A stretch of 64,000 nt of DNA from Chelonoidis abingdonii (taxonomy: Eukaryota > Chordata > Testudines > Testudinidae), in contig NC_133778.1 of assembly GCF_003597395.2 (NCBI RefSeq), positions 17,273,248 to 17,337,247 on the forward strand, written 5' to 3'. Both the position numbers and the translations under genes were made by a program. Shown here piece after piece: positions 11,499-23,145 of the stretch; the stretch's first letter is position 1, and every line of letters starts with the position of its first letter. Under the pieces are notes generated by a model. That model had not been told where the DNA came from. It did not search any database and saw only the letters and a list, made by a program, of their open reading frames with translations.

Positions 11499-14262
11499 TC
11501 ACAGTGCTGGGGAGATCCTCATCTCCCAGCTCCTAACTTTGGAAGACGCTAGTTCTGGCTTCTTCGGAAAAGACCCTGCTGTGATTTTCTGCCTCTTTTC
11601 AGTAATCCCTGAAGTGACTGTAGAGTTCAAAAATGTCGTCCTGGGTTTCCTCCTAACTTTTAGCTTTTTAGCATCAAGTTTTTCCTTTTTGAGGTGCTTT
11701 CTCAAAGTAGGTTTCCTTGTCTGATGCCTATGGATGGAGAAGACAGAAGAAGATTTTTGGGCACAAGAGGAGAGCTCCCTTCTTATCTGCTCTTTTTTTT
11801 GCTTTTTAGTTCTGGATGCTTGTTTGCCTGAGGCTACTCTACTTCCTCTTCTCACAAGGCCACAATTGACAGACATGGGTCCTGAAGCCTTTTTGGAAAA
11901 ACCTGGTTCTCTACTAGTGCCTTCTTTCCTCTTCCACACTGTCTTTGAATTCTCCCTCTCCAACCGTTCGCTCCTGATTGACTTCAAAGGTGTTTTGGCA
12001 ACCCTGCTATTAACTGGGGTTAATCTAACATCTTCTATCTGAGACTGATGAGAGTTCAAAGGTGAAAGGACGACGTGTTTATAGGACTTCTCTGAGTGAA
12101 CAAATACCGGAAAATCAGACCTTTCTGTGGAAATGGAAGCTCCATCTGTCCTCAGACTTGAATTCATATCATTCCCTTTAACTGGATCTGACAGGAAAGT
12201 CGCTGAAGAACTATAGGAGCCTGGCCAATTGAAGAATTTAGATGGTGTACATTCTTTCTGTGTATCAGATAATTTCTTTGTGTTTGCATCAAGGCTTAGA
12301 CTCCTAAACAGTTGTCGAACATGGGAGGGCTTTTTGGCTTTTTCTCTAACTGTGCTCTTGGGAGGTGTTTTCAGAATTCGATTTGTCAGCGGGTCATAAT
12401 ACTTCAAAGAACACTGTTTGTATCTGTACCTCACAGAATCCTTGCTGTCTGTGGAGCTGTGATTTCTCCTCATTTTGGGAACATCTATGGGTTTGCCTTT
12501 ATATTGTTTAATCTCTGGACATGAAAGGACATAAACCACTGTCTTGGGCTGCAGAGGGCTCATAATTTTGGTATATGCTTCAGGAAGCTTGAGGGCACAC
12601 AGTCTGGTTTTCATGTTTGAAATTCTTTCATTCTCTGACCAAATAATGCTTGCTTTCTGATCCGGTGGATCAGGCTCCTTTCTAATGATTTTTCTTTTTA
12701 CTATTGGATAGTTCACTAAACTGGTTTGGGTTCCATGGCTGACTTTGACCACTTGGCATCTTGAAGCAAGGCGCCACGTCCTCTTTCTAGGCATTTGAAG
12801 TATTTGTGGGTTGCATAGTGTATCAGAGGCCAAAAGATTATCAAAATCAGAACCATCACTTATAGCATCATTCAATTTTGGCAATGCTTTAATCGATGAA
12901 GTTTCTGTTCTGTTACCTGTAACAATGTCACTCTTCCTTTCATCTTTCTGCTTCTTCTTCCTCATCCCCTTCCCTGTACAGTTGGCAGAGGGTTCACTGT
13001 TGAAATGACAATGGAAACGACCTTCCTTGAAATCACGCACAAGTGCTTCAATTTTTATATCATCTTCATACATTATCTGGGACCACGTCTTTCCCACAAA
13101 GGAAGGAGGCACATGAGGCAGAGCTGGAAGAACTGGTTCCTCATTATGAATTATTATATCCTGTTTTGCTGCTTTTGTTTGCTCCACTGAACCACCTTTT
13201 AGAACTGAACTAAGTTGAGTTCCATAGTTCCTATCTTCCAGGTTTACTTGGACCTCTTTTAGGAATTCTATATCCTTTGTAGCTGCCTTGGGTAGGCCTG
13301 CTCCTGAGCAAAAAGGTGCCTCACAATCAAAACTAATTTCAGAGCCCTCTAGACTACTGTGATCCAGAAGTGATGAAATATTTAAAGAGGAATTACTCTC
13401 TTCATCTTTGCAAGACAACTCATTAGGTGGAGCTGCATGGCAGTACTTCAGAATGACTTCTTCAATTATCCCATCTACTGAAGTTTCATCAACCCTGCTC
13501 ACCTTCATGTCTTTGTATCTTGTTAAATGTGGGGATGCCCCAAAACTTAGTGAGTTGCTAGTACCCTCAAGATCCCTGAGATAGAAGTCAGACACCAAAG
13601 TTTCATCCTGAGATTGTAAACCATCTAGTTTAAAAAAAGGTTGACCTGAGATAATATATGAAGTGTTGCCTTGGCTGCAGGTAGGTCTCTGACATGAAAA
13701 TGAAGGGTTCTTTGGGTGGACTGATGCCAGAACAGGATTAGGATTTGTGTTTAATGATCCATCCTTGTGGCATACATCCTTCTGAATGTGATCATATCTG
13801 CTATTTGGAATCAAATTTGATGTTGCTGCGTACCTAATATTTTTTGCAATTACAGGGTTAACAGGAGAACTGTGACATAAAGGGGTGCTACGCAAATGGT
13901 GAGATACTGGGCTCACATCTGTAAACTGGCCATCATGGCTACTATTTGCAATCTGAGTGCCATCCATTAGTGTATGTTTTTTCTCACTGCTACAGATGTC
14001 CAAAGTTTGCCGAGATATTTCTAAGACGTGTTCCTGTCCCATCTTTAGTTTTTGGATAAATGTCTGTGGCACAGAAATTGACTTTATGCCCTCCTGAGAT
14101 CTGCAAGGAGAAGGGGTGCATGATTTAACAATGGATTCACTGTCTGTGCCAGGCATCTCCCGTATGCTTCTTACCACCTCTTTCTCCTCCTCTTCTGGAA
14201 GCAGGAAAACATCCTGGGGAGCCATTGGGGAGATGGGAAATGGCATTTCATCATATGTTGGT
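11499..14262 (-). CDS. ZDBF2: ZDBF2 coding exon 5: large terminal exon (residues 113-1033)
   Basis: Acceptor TTTTTTTCCAG/ACC, then an uninterrupted reading frame of 921 residues to a TGA at 11499-11501. Near its start are an acidic run (LLPEEEEKEVV, about residues 133-143) and SVPQTFIQKLKMGQEH, which resembles the early part of mammalian ZDBF2. Further on are SVDGIIEEVILKYCH (about 374-388), YEDDIKIEALVRDFKEGRF (about 509-527), MSPLQPKTVVYVLSCPEIK (about 683-701) and SLKYYDPLTNRILKTPPKS (about 733-751). The last 150 residues are rich in Lys and Arg, fitting a nuclear protein. No enzyme domain or membrane segment is visible; most of the chain looks disordered. The large internal expansion of mammalian ZDBF2 seems to be missing. 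A frame this long in a 40 percent GC region, with correct splice context, is certainly coding. Confidence 0.95.
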
Positions 14263-14500
14263 CTGGAAAAAACAAACTGTATAAATGTTGTAAATACATA
14301 TAAAGTTTTTCAAACAAAAGAATTAAGAGTTCCATAACCATTATTAAAGTATAATGCATTAAGACTAAGAACAAACTGAAATCACTACCTACAGTACTTT
14401 ACAAAGTAAAGCTTCAAGAAAAGAAAGGAAACAAAGACAATGTTCCATAAAGCACCCCAAAGAAGGAAGACAAACTGGGCATTTGTCTGATTCCATAAAG

Positions 14501-15221
14501 CAGGGGTGGGCAAAGTTTTTGGCCTGAGGGCCACATTTGGGTATGGAAATTGTACGGTGGGCCATGAATGCTCACAAAATAGGGGGTATGGGTGCACGAG
14601 GGGGTGAGGGCTCCATATGGGAGTGCAGGCTCTAGGATGGAGCAGAAATGAGGAGCTCAGGGTGTTGGAGGGTCTCCGGGGGGGCAGTGGGTTGTGATGC
14701 AGGGGGGTGGGGTGAGGGCTCCGGCTGGGGCCATGGATGAGGGATTTGGGGTACAGGAGGGGGCTTCATACTGGGATTGAGGGGTTTGAAGGGCAGGAGG
14801 TGGATCAGGGCTGGGGCAGGTGGTTGCGGGGAACAGAGGAGCTCAGGGGTGTAGGCTCCTGACAGTGCTTACCTCAAGCATCTCCTGGAAGCAGTGGCAT
14901 GTCCCCAGCTCCAGCTTCTACGCGGAAGCACAGCCAGGCAGCTTTGAGTGCTGCCCTGTCCACAGGCGCCGCCCCCGCAGCTCCCACTGGCCAGGAACCA
15001 TGGCCAATTGGAGGGGCACGGCTTGGAGCAGGGGCAGTGTGCGGAGCCCCCTGGCTGCTCCTATGCATAGGAGCCAGAGGGGGGACATGCCACCTGTTAA
15101 CTGGGAGCCATGTGGAGTGGGGCAAGCCCCTGACCCCACTCCCCGGTGTGAGCTCAAGGGCCAGATTTAAAAGGTCTGACAGGCCGGATATGGCCCGCAA
15201 GCCGTAGTTTGCTCACCCCTG
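14501..15221. mobile_element. hAT-type non-autonomous element, 721 b, in ZDBF2 intron 4
   Basis: Ends CAGGGGTGGGCAAA and TTTGCTCACCCCTG form a terminal inverted repeat, bracketed by a perfect 8-base duplication CCATAAAG (14493-14500 and 15222-15229). The interior is GC-rich, G-rich on the plus strand at the left, and free of transposase. It sits only about 240 bases upstream of the last ZDBF2 exon, in the intron. Open frames of up to 116 residues in it are composition artefacts. Confidence 0.9.
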
Positions 15222-15229
15222 CCATAAAG

Positions 15230-16160
15230 GATCAGGCAGATATTATTTTCACTCTCTCCTAGTAAGGAGCTTTTCAGAATGGCTAAAAAACACGTTAGTA
15301 TCATTATTCTACAAGTGATAGCAGAAAAAAAGAAAAAAATCTTTTTCTTTTAATCCCATTGATTTTTAAAGAACAATAAAGTTATTTTAATGTATAGTTG
15401 ATCTACTAATCATTCTGCTATACAGAGCTTTATAAGCATCTTTGTACATTAATTCTCCTCTTTTAAAGAGTGGTTCCCTGAAATATGACTCTGCAAATAT
15501 CATCATAGGGTTCCACAGAGGGAGCAAATCTGCGCAGTAAGGAGCAAGCATTTCTACCTAGCCACTTTTCATTGTACAGTCTCACCATAAGGATTTACTC
15601 AAATACAGACATTAAAATGTTTGCTGATTGAAAGTTGGCAGACAAATTCTCAACATGGGAGAACTATTGCCTCCAACAGTAAAACATTGGGTTTGGCTAT
15701 TTTTTCAAAATTATATTTTTATGTAACAATCAAAATGTTTATATAGTTCAAAAGTGTTTCAGTTTTGAAACTAAAAAAGTACATGCCATTAATCCATTAA
15801 AAAACAAAGTCTAATTATCCTGTTTAGAAACATGCAATTTATTTAATCTGAGTATTTATAAAGATTTTAACATGTACAGTAGTAGATATACCTCACCAGT
15901 GAATCATTTTATCTTTTTCTTTTCAATCTACTTTTAAAATGCGAAATATGGATCCATGGATCAATCCTTCACTCCTTATAACAGCAAACTCTAGAGTTTT
16001 GCCCAAGTAACGAGGGTATTTGGTCATTACATGGTCAGCAAGGCCTACTACTAAGAAAGATTCATGTCCAAAAGCAACAAACTTTCAGTACTGAAATGCA
16101 TATCTACCTGGGACACAGTAGAAAATCTAAAGGAACTGGTAATACTGGCTAGTTAAGTAA
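15230..16160. other. ZDBF2 intron 4 sequence, nothing recognised
   Basis: AT-rich intronic DNA without exon-like or repeat-like structure that I can name. Confidence 0.4.
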
Positions 16161-16164
16161 TATA

Positions 16165-17095
16165 CATTAATTTGTAATATGCAAAGAGCCTATTTGGAAG
16201 GGAGGTAGGCTGGTATGTCTTTGTCCATGCAGGTCTGTCCAGGTTGAAGGCAGAGTACACTCTGACAGGCCTTGAGAGGCAGGCCTGTCCTCGCTTACAG
16301 ACAGCCCCCCAACCTGAAGCAAATACTCACCAGCAACTATACACCACACCACAGAAACACTAACCCAGGAACCAATCCCTGTAACAAACCCTGTTGCCTA
16401 CTCTGTCCCTATCTCTAACGATACCATCAGAGGACCCAACCCCATCAGCCACACCATCAGGGGCTCATTCACCTGCACATCTACCAATGTGATATATGCC
16501 ATCATGTGCCAGCAATGCCCCTCTGCCATGTATGTTGGCCAAACCGGACAAACTCTACGTAAAAGAATAAATGGACACAAATCAGACATCAGGAATGGTA
16601 ACATACAAAAGCCACAAGGAGAACACTTCAATTCCCTGGACGTTCAAAAATAGATTTAGATTTATCCTTCAATAAAAAAAACTTCAAAAACAGACTTCAA
16701 AGAGAAACTGCTGAGCTACAATTCCTTTTCAAACTGAACACCATTAATTTGGGCTTGAATAGGGACTGGGAGTGGCTGGCTCACCCCAAAAGCACTTTTC
16801 TCTCTCTTGGTATTGACACCTCTTCATCAATTATTAAGCGTAGACCACATCCACCCTTACTGAATTGGCCTTGTCAACACTGGTTCTCCACTTGTAAGGT
16901 ATCTCCCTTCTCTTCATGTGCCAGTACACATATTTATGATTGTATCTGTAATTTTCATTCCATGCATCTGAAGAGCTGGGGGGCGGCGGTTACCCACAAA
17001 AGCTTATGCATAAATAAATCTGTTGGTCTTTAAGGTGCCACCAGACACTTTGTTGTTTTTGTGGATACAGACTAACAGTTACCCTTCTGATACTT
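16165..17095 (+). mobile_element. Penelope-like element, 3' part with GIY-YIG endonuclease remnant
   Basis: The plus strand at about 16450-16640 reads through SFTCTSTNVIYAIMCQQC, then AMYVGQTGQTLRKRINGH and a further H/K stretch. VIY, YVG and the Arg of LRKR correspond to the GIY, YIG and catalytic Arg positions of the GIY-YIG nuclease that ends Penelope proteins. Just upstream CNKPCCLLCPYL resembles the Cys-rich linker of these elements, in another frame. The downstream tail (about 16960-17095: AAGCTTATGC, TAAGGTGCCACC, GATACAGACTAACAG) is the same as the isolated tail repeats at 1732, 37232 and 54890. No reverse transcriptase is left; the copy is 5'-truncated and has frame shifts. Confidence 0.8.
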
Positions 17096-18712
17096 TACAC
17101 TATTTATGATCTTGTAACCTGTACTGCTCCCCAAGAAATAAATGGATATTTCCATTCCTGGAGCAAATACCTTTCACCATATCAGCTCAGAAATTCGAAT
17201 ACTTGCTATCCAGTGGAAGTGTGCCAAGTTATATGGACTGCTGCCTTATTTGTCAAGTCAGCCATAAAAATATGAAAATAGAATGTGAAAGTGAGGCTAC
17301 TTTTGACTAAAAGGAAATCGTGTTCTAATATATTTCTCTTGGTTTTGTATATAATTTTAGTGACGGTGATGTTAGGGAAGGGTTAATCTTACATATTAAT
17401 TTGTATTTCTAAAATTTGTATCTGTTTTTTTGAATTGTCAATTTGAAATTTGTATATACTGTATTATGTGCAGTGGCCTATGACTAAAACACTACATTAA
17501 TAAAAACTAAACTAACACAATCTGTAAACTGTGATATCGGGCAAATATTTACCCTTTTAAAAAAGTCTAGTACTATCAGGATAGTAAATTTGTTTACTTA
17601 ATATACTGGCTTATAAAGGAAGTAACAGATTTTACCATTTTATTAGCTTTTTTATAATTAAAATTACACAACTTTGACAAAGTTAATACACATGTACTAC
17701 AATTAAATAATGCTAATGAGCACAGTAAAAGTAAGTAAATGGACAGATAGTACTGAGGTTGTAACACAAACCAGCCAAAGTCAGACTCTCAAAGTTCACA
17801 CTCACAAAATGTCCTTAACTTACACTATTTTTTCCTCAGAATACAGTGAATTGAACAACTGAATGTCATGGAAACCTTAATTTTGGTGTTTAGGTTTTTT
17901 GTTTTTTATCTCTGAATTTAAATAAAATGTAGAGTGGATAATAGTTCAACCTCACATTCTGTCCTAAACTCACACAATTCTTTCCCCAGGACATCATGAA
18001 TTAAAGGTCTGAATTTTTAATTTCATGAAAACCTAAAGATTCTTTAAATATATATTTTTAGTTTTCAGTCTGTGAATGTAAATACAGTGTATGATGGGGA
18101 GGAAAGACCTGAGAATCTTCTGCATACAAGAGACTGCAGCACTATTCCCAGAAGCACTCCTGGTGCCAAGAATCCCTATCACAGTAATTAACAGTACTCT
18201 GACCTACCAGAGCAACGGGGGAGAACTGTTTATAAAATTTTATTTTGGGGACAGCAAAATCAGAAGAGACAATCTGCCTGCTCCTTGAGCTAGCTTCAAG
18301 TTGCATTTGATTGGTAGCACTATGCTGCAGGAAAGCTTAATGTAATGTTGCAGTGTTGCAGCTAGAGTAGCCTGTGGTTATCAAGCACTTGTGCAAAGCA
18401 AGCAAATAATTTCACTCGTGTCTTTGTATTATAAATAGCTGGACAGGAATAACAGGAATGTAAGTGTGTGACCACACACGAACAGAATACACATATGCAC
18501 ACAGGAATTATATGCATATACACGTGTGCACACAAGGACTGCACAATGACTAAATGCAATTTTTCAGATAAACATTCAAGGGTTGTAAATATAAACAAAG
18601 TGTTATATGCATTATGTCAACATCATTTCTTTATTCTGAGCTATTCCCTTTATATCCGAGGAAACCAATTTCAAACCACCAATTAGTGCTCTACAGCACT
18701 GGAACATCAACT
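17096..18712. other. ZDBF2 intron 4 sequence, nothing recognised
   Basis: AT-rich DNA. The segments 17780-17950 and 17940-18080 are weakly similar to each other (both contain CTCACA, TGAATT, TTTTTAG-type strings and a region of ATGT near the end), perhaps an old tandem duplication. Between 18470 and 18535 is a CA/CACG-rich patch. Confidence 0.35.
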
Positions 18713-18720
18713 GGTTAGAG

Positions 18721-19053
18721 CAGTCGTCCCCAACCTTTTCATCTGGCAGGCGCTAGATAAAGGACCATGGCGGTGGTGGAGCATCTGCCCAAATGCTGCC
18801 AAATTTCTGCGGCATTTTGACGGCGATGCCTCTCGATGACGTTGCTTGTCGGCAGCAAGTGGCGTCATCAAGAGGTGTCACCGCGGAATTTCTGCAGCGT
18901 TTCAGTGGCAACGCCTTTTGATGACGTCACTTGTCGGCAGCATCGAGAGGCGTAGCCACCGAAATGCCGCAGAAATTCGGCAGCATTTCGGCGGATGCTC
19001 CTCCGCCGGCCAGGACGCGGGCGCATTTAGAGGCATCGTTTTGGGGACCCCTG
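18721..19053. mobile_element. hAT-type MITE, 333 b, in ZDBF2 intron 4
   Basis: Begins CAGTCGTCCCCAACC and ends GGGGACCCCTG, bracketed by the perfect 8-base duplication GGTTAGAG (18713-18720 and 19054-19061). The interior is made of repeated inverted CGGCATTTCGGCGG / GATGACGTCACTTGTCGGC units and is CpG-rich compared with the intron. It has no coding capacity. Confidence 0.9.
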
Positions 19054-19829
19054 GGTTAGAGAGTACTGTGGAACGTTACAGATTTGTGACAGCATCCCAC
19101 GGTATAGGGATTAATGCATTGTGCCTTTGAAAGAAAACACTGTCAATAGTGTGGAACATTCTTCAGAAATATTCCTCCTTCCATCAATACAGCACATAAG
19201 AACATCATAATGGCTAAAACACAAAGTAATAAAACACTTTCACTATCTTCTTACTCACTGATTCTTGGTTGTTACATGTGAATGATGTGATTACACTAAA
19301 ACATAAAAGATGTTTGTTTCACCCCAGGAGTTGATTATTATGGAAGTACTGGTAGTGGCTTCATAGTTAAGGCTCAGTCAGGATACTGACTGAGCTTTCA
19401 GTCAGGATACTGGCTGAGTGTGGCCATTAAAATTGCAAAATTACAACTTACAGGTCTTATCTTTAGAACCCTGCGTGTATACAAAATTTGTATCCGCATC
19501 TGATCCACAAACATCGTCCGTGGATATAAAGCAGATATCCGAATCAGTTGCTCAAGGGGAACATGACACATCTAGTTAATGTGTTATGCGGTGTGAGCGT
19601 GTGTTCATTCATGCATGTCTCTATATTATACACATACACATGTACAAAGCATTTGTGTAACACATTATCTAAATGTGCCATGTTCCTCTTTAGGGGAACA
19701 GACCATACACATTATATACAAAATGTGCACTGTCTGAGTTAGTGTGTGTATGTGCATACACATTTGTACACTATTCACATATATTACATAAAAAAAAATA
19801 TTACAAGGAAGGAAGGAGAGCAAACCAAT

Positions 19830-21345
19830 ATGGCTAAACAAGGTTCAAGAGGGTATTTGAGCCAAAAAGAAATCCTTCAAAATTTGTAAATCTAACCCTA
19901 CTGAAGCCAATAAACAGGAACAGTAGGCAATATATAAGAAAGAAATTAAAAGGGACAAAAAGGATTTTGAAGAGCAAATAGCTGAAGATGTAAAAATAAA
20001 CAAGAGAGCCTTGAAGTATATTGGAAGCTGGAAGCCTGCAGAAGAATAGGTGGCATGAAAGGCCAAGCCTGAGAGGAAGGAAGTCGGATTAAGTTTATGT
20101 TTTTAGTTTGGGATTTTGTCGGAGGATTCCAGGGGTGAGTGAATACCGTGAGGCTGTGGGGAGGCGGCCTGCTAAAAGGTTATTGTAGGAAGAAGCCCAG
20201 GGATAGATATGAATAGACAGATCTTGCCTGCTCACTACAGGATCCCTGGTCTGGAACCCAGAAATGGGAGGGCTTGTGTTTCCTTACTAGCCACCGAGGG
20301 AAGGTGGTGTGAAGCACCCCCAATATGAGGGGATAAGGACCCTCAAAACCCTGAGCCTAGAGAGCACAAGCCATACAGGGCTCAGAGTCAAAGCCGAAGA
20401 CCTTTTGTAAGAGCACTGGACTGTTTATTTGTGGGACACTTATCTCAGAAGGGGTGGATTTGAACGTGACCTGGTTGAATTACATGGAAAGAGACTACCA
20501 TCAACAGGAGGCACCAGATGGGGAACAAGTCTGCTGTGCTACATGCAGCTGTGGGGAGCATGCCAAATGTTGAGTACACTCTTTCACAATTCACAAGTCT
20601 ACAGAGGTCTGAGAGGAGTTTCAGAGAGACTTAAACAAACTAAGTGAATGGGCACCACAATGGCAAATGAAGTTCAATTTTGATAAATGCAAAGTCATGC
20701 AAATTGGAAGGGAAAAAATTAAACTACTCATACACCATGTAAAATTCTAAATGAACTGTATCAGTTCAGAAAAGGGACCACAGATTCACCATAGACAGCT
20801 CAATGAAGACCTCTACTCAACACACAGCTGCAGTCAAACAAAGCTAAGCATCCTAACAGCTGGATGGAGTATAATATAGAAAATATTATTAATGTTGTTA
20901 CATAAATCAATGATACAGCCTCATCTGGATCACTGATACTGGTCCCCCGAATCACAAAAAGGATGTTGTAGAATTCAATAGGGTTCTGAGGATGACTGAG
21001 GACATGAAAACCTCATATGAAGAGAAACTGAAAGAGTTGGGATCATTTACCTTGAAACGGAGATGAATAAGGAGATACATAATAAAAGTATATAAAATAA
21101 TAAATGGTCTAGAGAAGGTACATTGGAAGTTTCTATTCTCCCTGCCATGTAGCTCAAGAACAAGGGGATAGAAAATGAAAATAAAGGGCGGGAAATTAAA
21201 AATGATAAAACAATACATATTTATGACAGTGGAATTCCCTGCCACAAAAACACTTAGGCCAAGATGATAGAAAGATTCAAAAGAAAACTGCATATTTGTA
21301 TGACTATTGAGAAATCCTAGAATTATAATTAATGACAAAATTTCA
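19830..21345 (+). mobile_element. CR1 LINE remnant (ORF2), interrupted, in ZDBF2 intron 4
   Basis: At 19830-20060 the plus strand reads KRDKKDFEEQIAEDVKINK followed by RALKYIGSW, as in the connector before the CR1 reverse transcriptase. At 20645-20710 it reads WAPQWQMKFNFDKCKVMQIG, a hallmark downstream of the RT catalytic core. The later part (20880-21345) resembles the thumb/C-terminal region with HLDH-type residues and then a degraded end. The stretch 20065-20585 between them does not look like CR1 and is probably an inserted or substituted sequence that I cannot name. All reading frames are broken. Confidence 0.65.
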
Positions 21346-23017
21346 GGCCTTAAGTAAAAAGATGGTTTGTATAGCTATCATCCTTGGAAACTCATCCTAG
21401 GATCCAAAAGTCATGTTGGGCTCTTCCTTCTCACACATCATCATCAGTAGTACAAGTTCTGTAAGTCAAATCAGGCCCCAGACATATCCATGCAAACACA
21501 TTATTTTCACACTGTGCTTTCAATGTTGCCTATACAAGTTCAGTGTCTTTATTGGGTTTCTACAGGTGTAACTGACTGGAACTTTGCAAACAATTTGGTT
21601 GATTTGAAAGAATGTATCCACCACACTCTCTGATCTGAAAGTTGTTGATCTGCCATTTTTACATAGTCTCTTTGAAGAGCACAATTGTACTTAAAGCAAT
21701 GTACTTCTTTCTTTTTCTTCTTTGGGTCACTGCACCCACACCATCTATATTTGGGGCTGTGTTTTTCCACAGCCGCTCAACTAATTTTTTCATTACTTCT
21801 CCCATCCCACTCTTGTTTCTGCAACTTAATGGGACCTGCTTCTTTCTACCAAGTACATTTTCTTCCCCAAATGTACTAATCTTGCATTTTCAACAGTTCA
21901 TCAAACACATGTCCATTCGGGTGTTGTCTTAAAGTTCTTTGTGCATTTTCTTCATGAGAAAATGGAAAGCATTTTCAAACTAGAACAAGAACTAGTACTC
22001 TTTATTTATGCTGATGTGTGCATGTCCCAATTAATTTGACAATGACACGACTGAAATATTGTTCTGCCATAACCTCTTCTAATATCAACTTGACCGATTC
22101 CTGACAATACAGATTGATTCCCTACCAGCTCTGTTCTAGCACTTCATCTGAATGTATTATTTGGGGACATACAACTTTCTCTACAAAAGAAAGTTGTCCT
22201 AAGCAAGAGCAGAGAGGTTGGCATTAAGGTGCCGGCTCTCTGGAATGTATAAAGGTGGGGGTTAAGGTACAATATTATTGATGTTCTTATACTGTGCCCA
22301 ACACTGCGGTATCTGAGCACCTACTGGAGACTAAATCAGGAGTGAAGCCTGCTTGGTTTCCTTTCAGCTGGCTAGTCTGATAATCTTACACAAAATACTT
22401 TATAGCTAATTAGTTCTAGCAATTTCCACCCACCCACACAGAACAATACTATACAAAACCTAAGCATTAAGAAGTACTGAAGAAGCTAGTTAGGATTGCT
22501 TATGTAAATATCCCGTTACCCTTACAGTTCTTACATTCAGGTAATAACACTGACATGTAAAAATTCAGTTTACATAATCCACAAATTATCTTAATCATAA
22601 TTATAAAGGCATATGTCTGAACTCTTTCAACAAATGCATCAAAAATTTACTGTCAGTCCAGTATGTATACAATTGATGTCACGAGGTAAGGTTTGTAAGT
22701 GTGTGGTCTGTTAGTTTAATGTGGTGCTTGTTTTCATTTAATGTCACATGCCCAGATGCTACCATGATGATTATATTAAAATAATTAAATAAAGCGATAA
22801 AACAGAAAGATCTGAAATAAATGCAAAGGGAATACATAAATTACTAGCCATGCCTATTCCTTCTTTGTAAATAGTCTTTTCTTTTAAAGTTGCTTCAGTG
22901 TGGAAGTTCCTACCTTAAAATGGGTGGAATGTAGTTGAAGCTTTGTATTTCTACAGCTAAGCTGAACCATATATGCATTATACCAACACACAGATAAAAA
23001 CAAACTGTATGTTATAC
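21346..23017. other. ZDBF2 intron 4 sequence, nothing recognised
   Basis: AT-rich intronic DNA, with no exon candidate in phase with ZDBF2 and no repeat that I can name. Confidence 0.4.
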
Positions 23018-23145
23018 CTGTTGTCATGGTATCTGTGGGGATGATGTTGCAGAACATCTTGCAGGAAACGCTCCATCAGGGTGGTGGTACCTGTACGATT
23101 CCTGCAGTACATGGTGAAATGTCTGTGCTGGGAACTGAAAACATG
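23018..23145 (-). CDS. ZDBF2: ZDBF2 coding exon 4: second half of the zinc finger and [10 protein letters not shown] motif
   Basis: Acceptor CTGTCTTTTCAG, donor GACAACAG/GTATAA. It encodes residues 71-112 and leaves AG of Arg113. H71 and H77 (HVFSSQH) complete the zinc finger begun in exon 3. The stretch [19 protein letters not shown] follows; nearly the same peptide sits at this place in mammalian ZDBF2 as I remember it, and this is the strongest single piece of evidence for the gene's identity. The finger type was named after DBF4, where it helps bind CDC7; no such role is established for ZDBF2. Confidence 0.95.
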
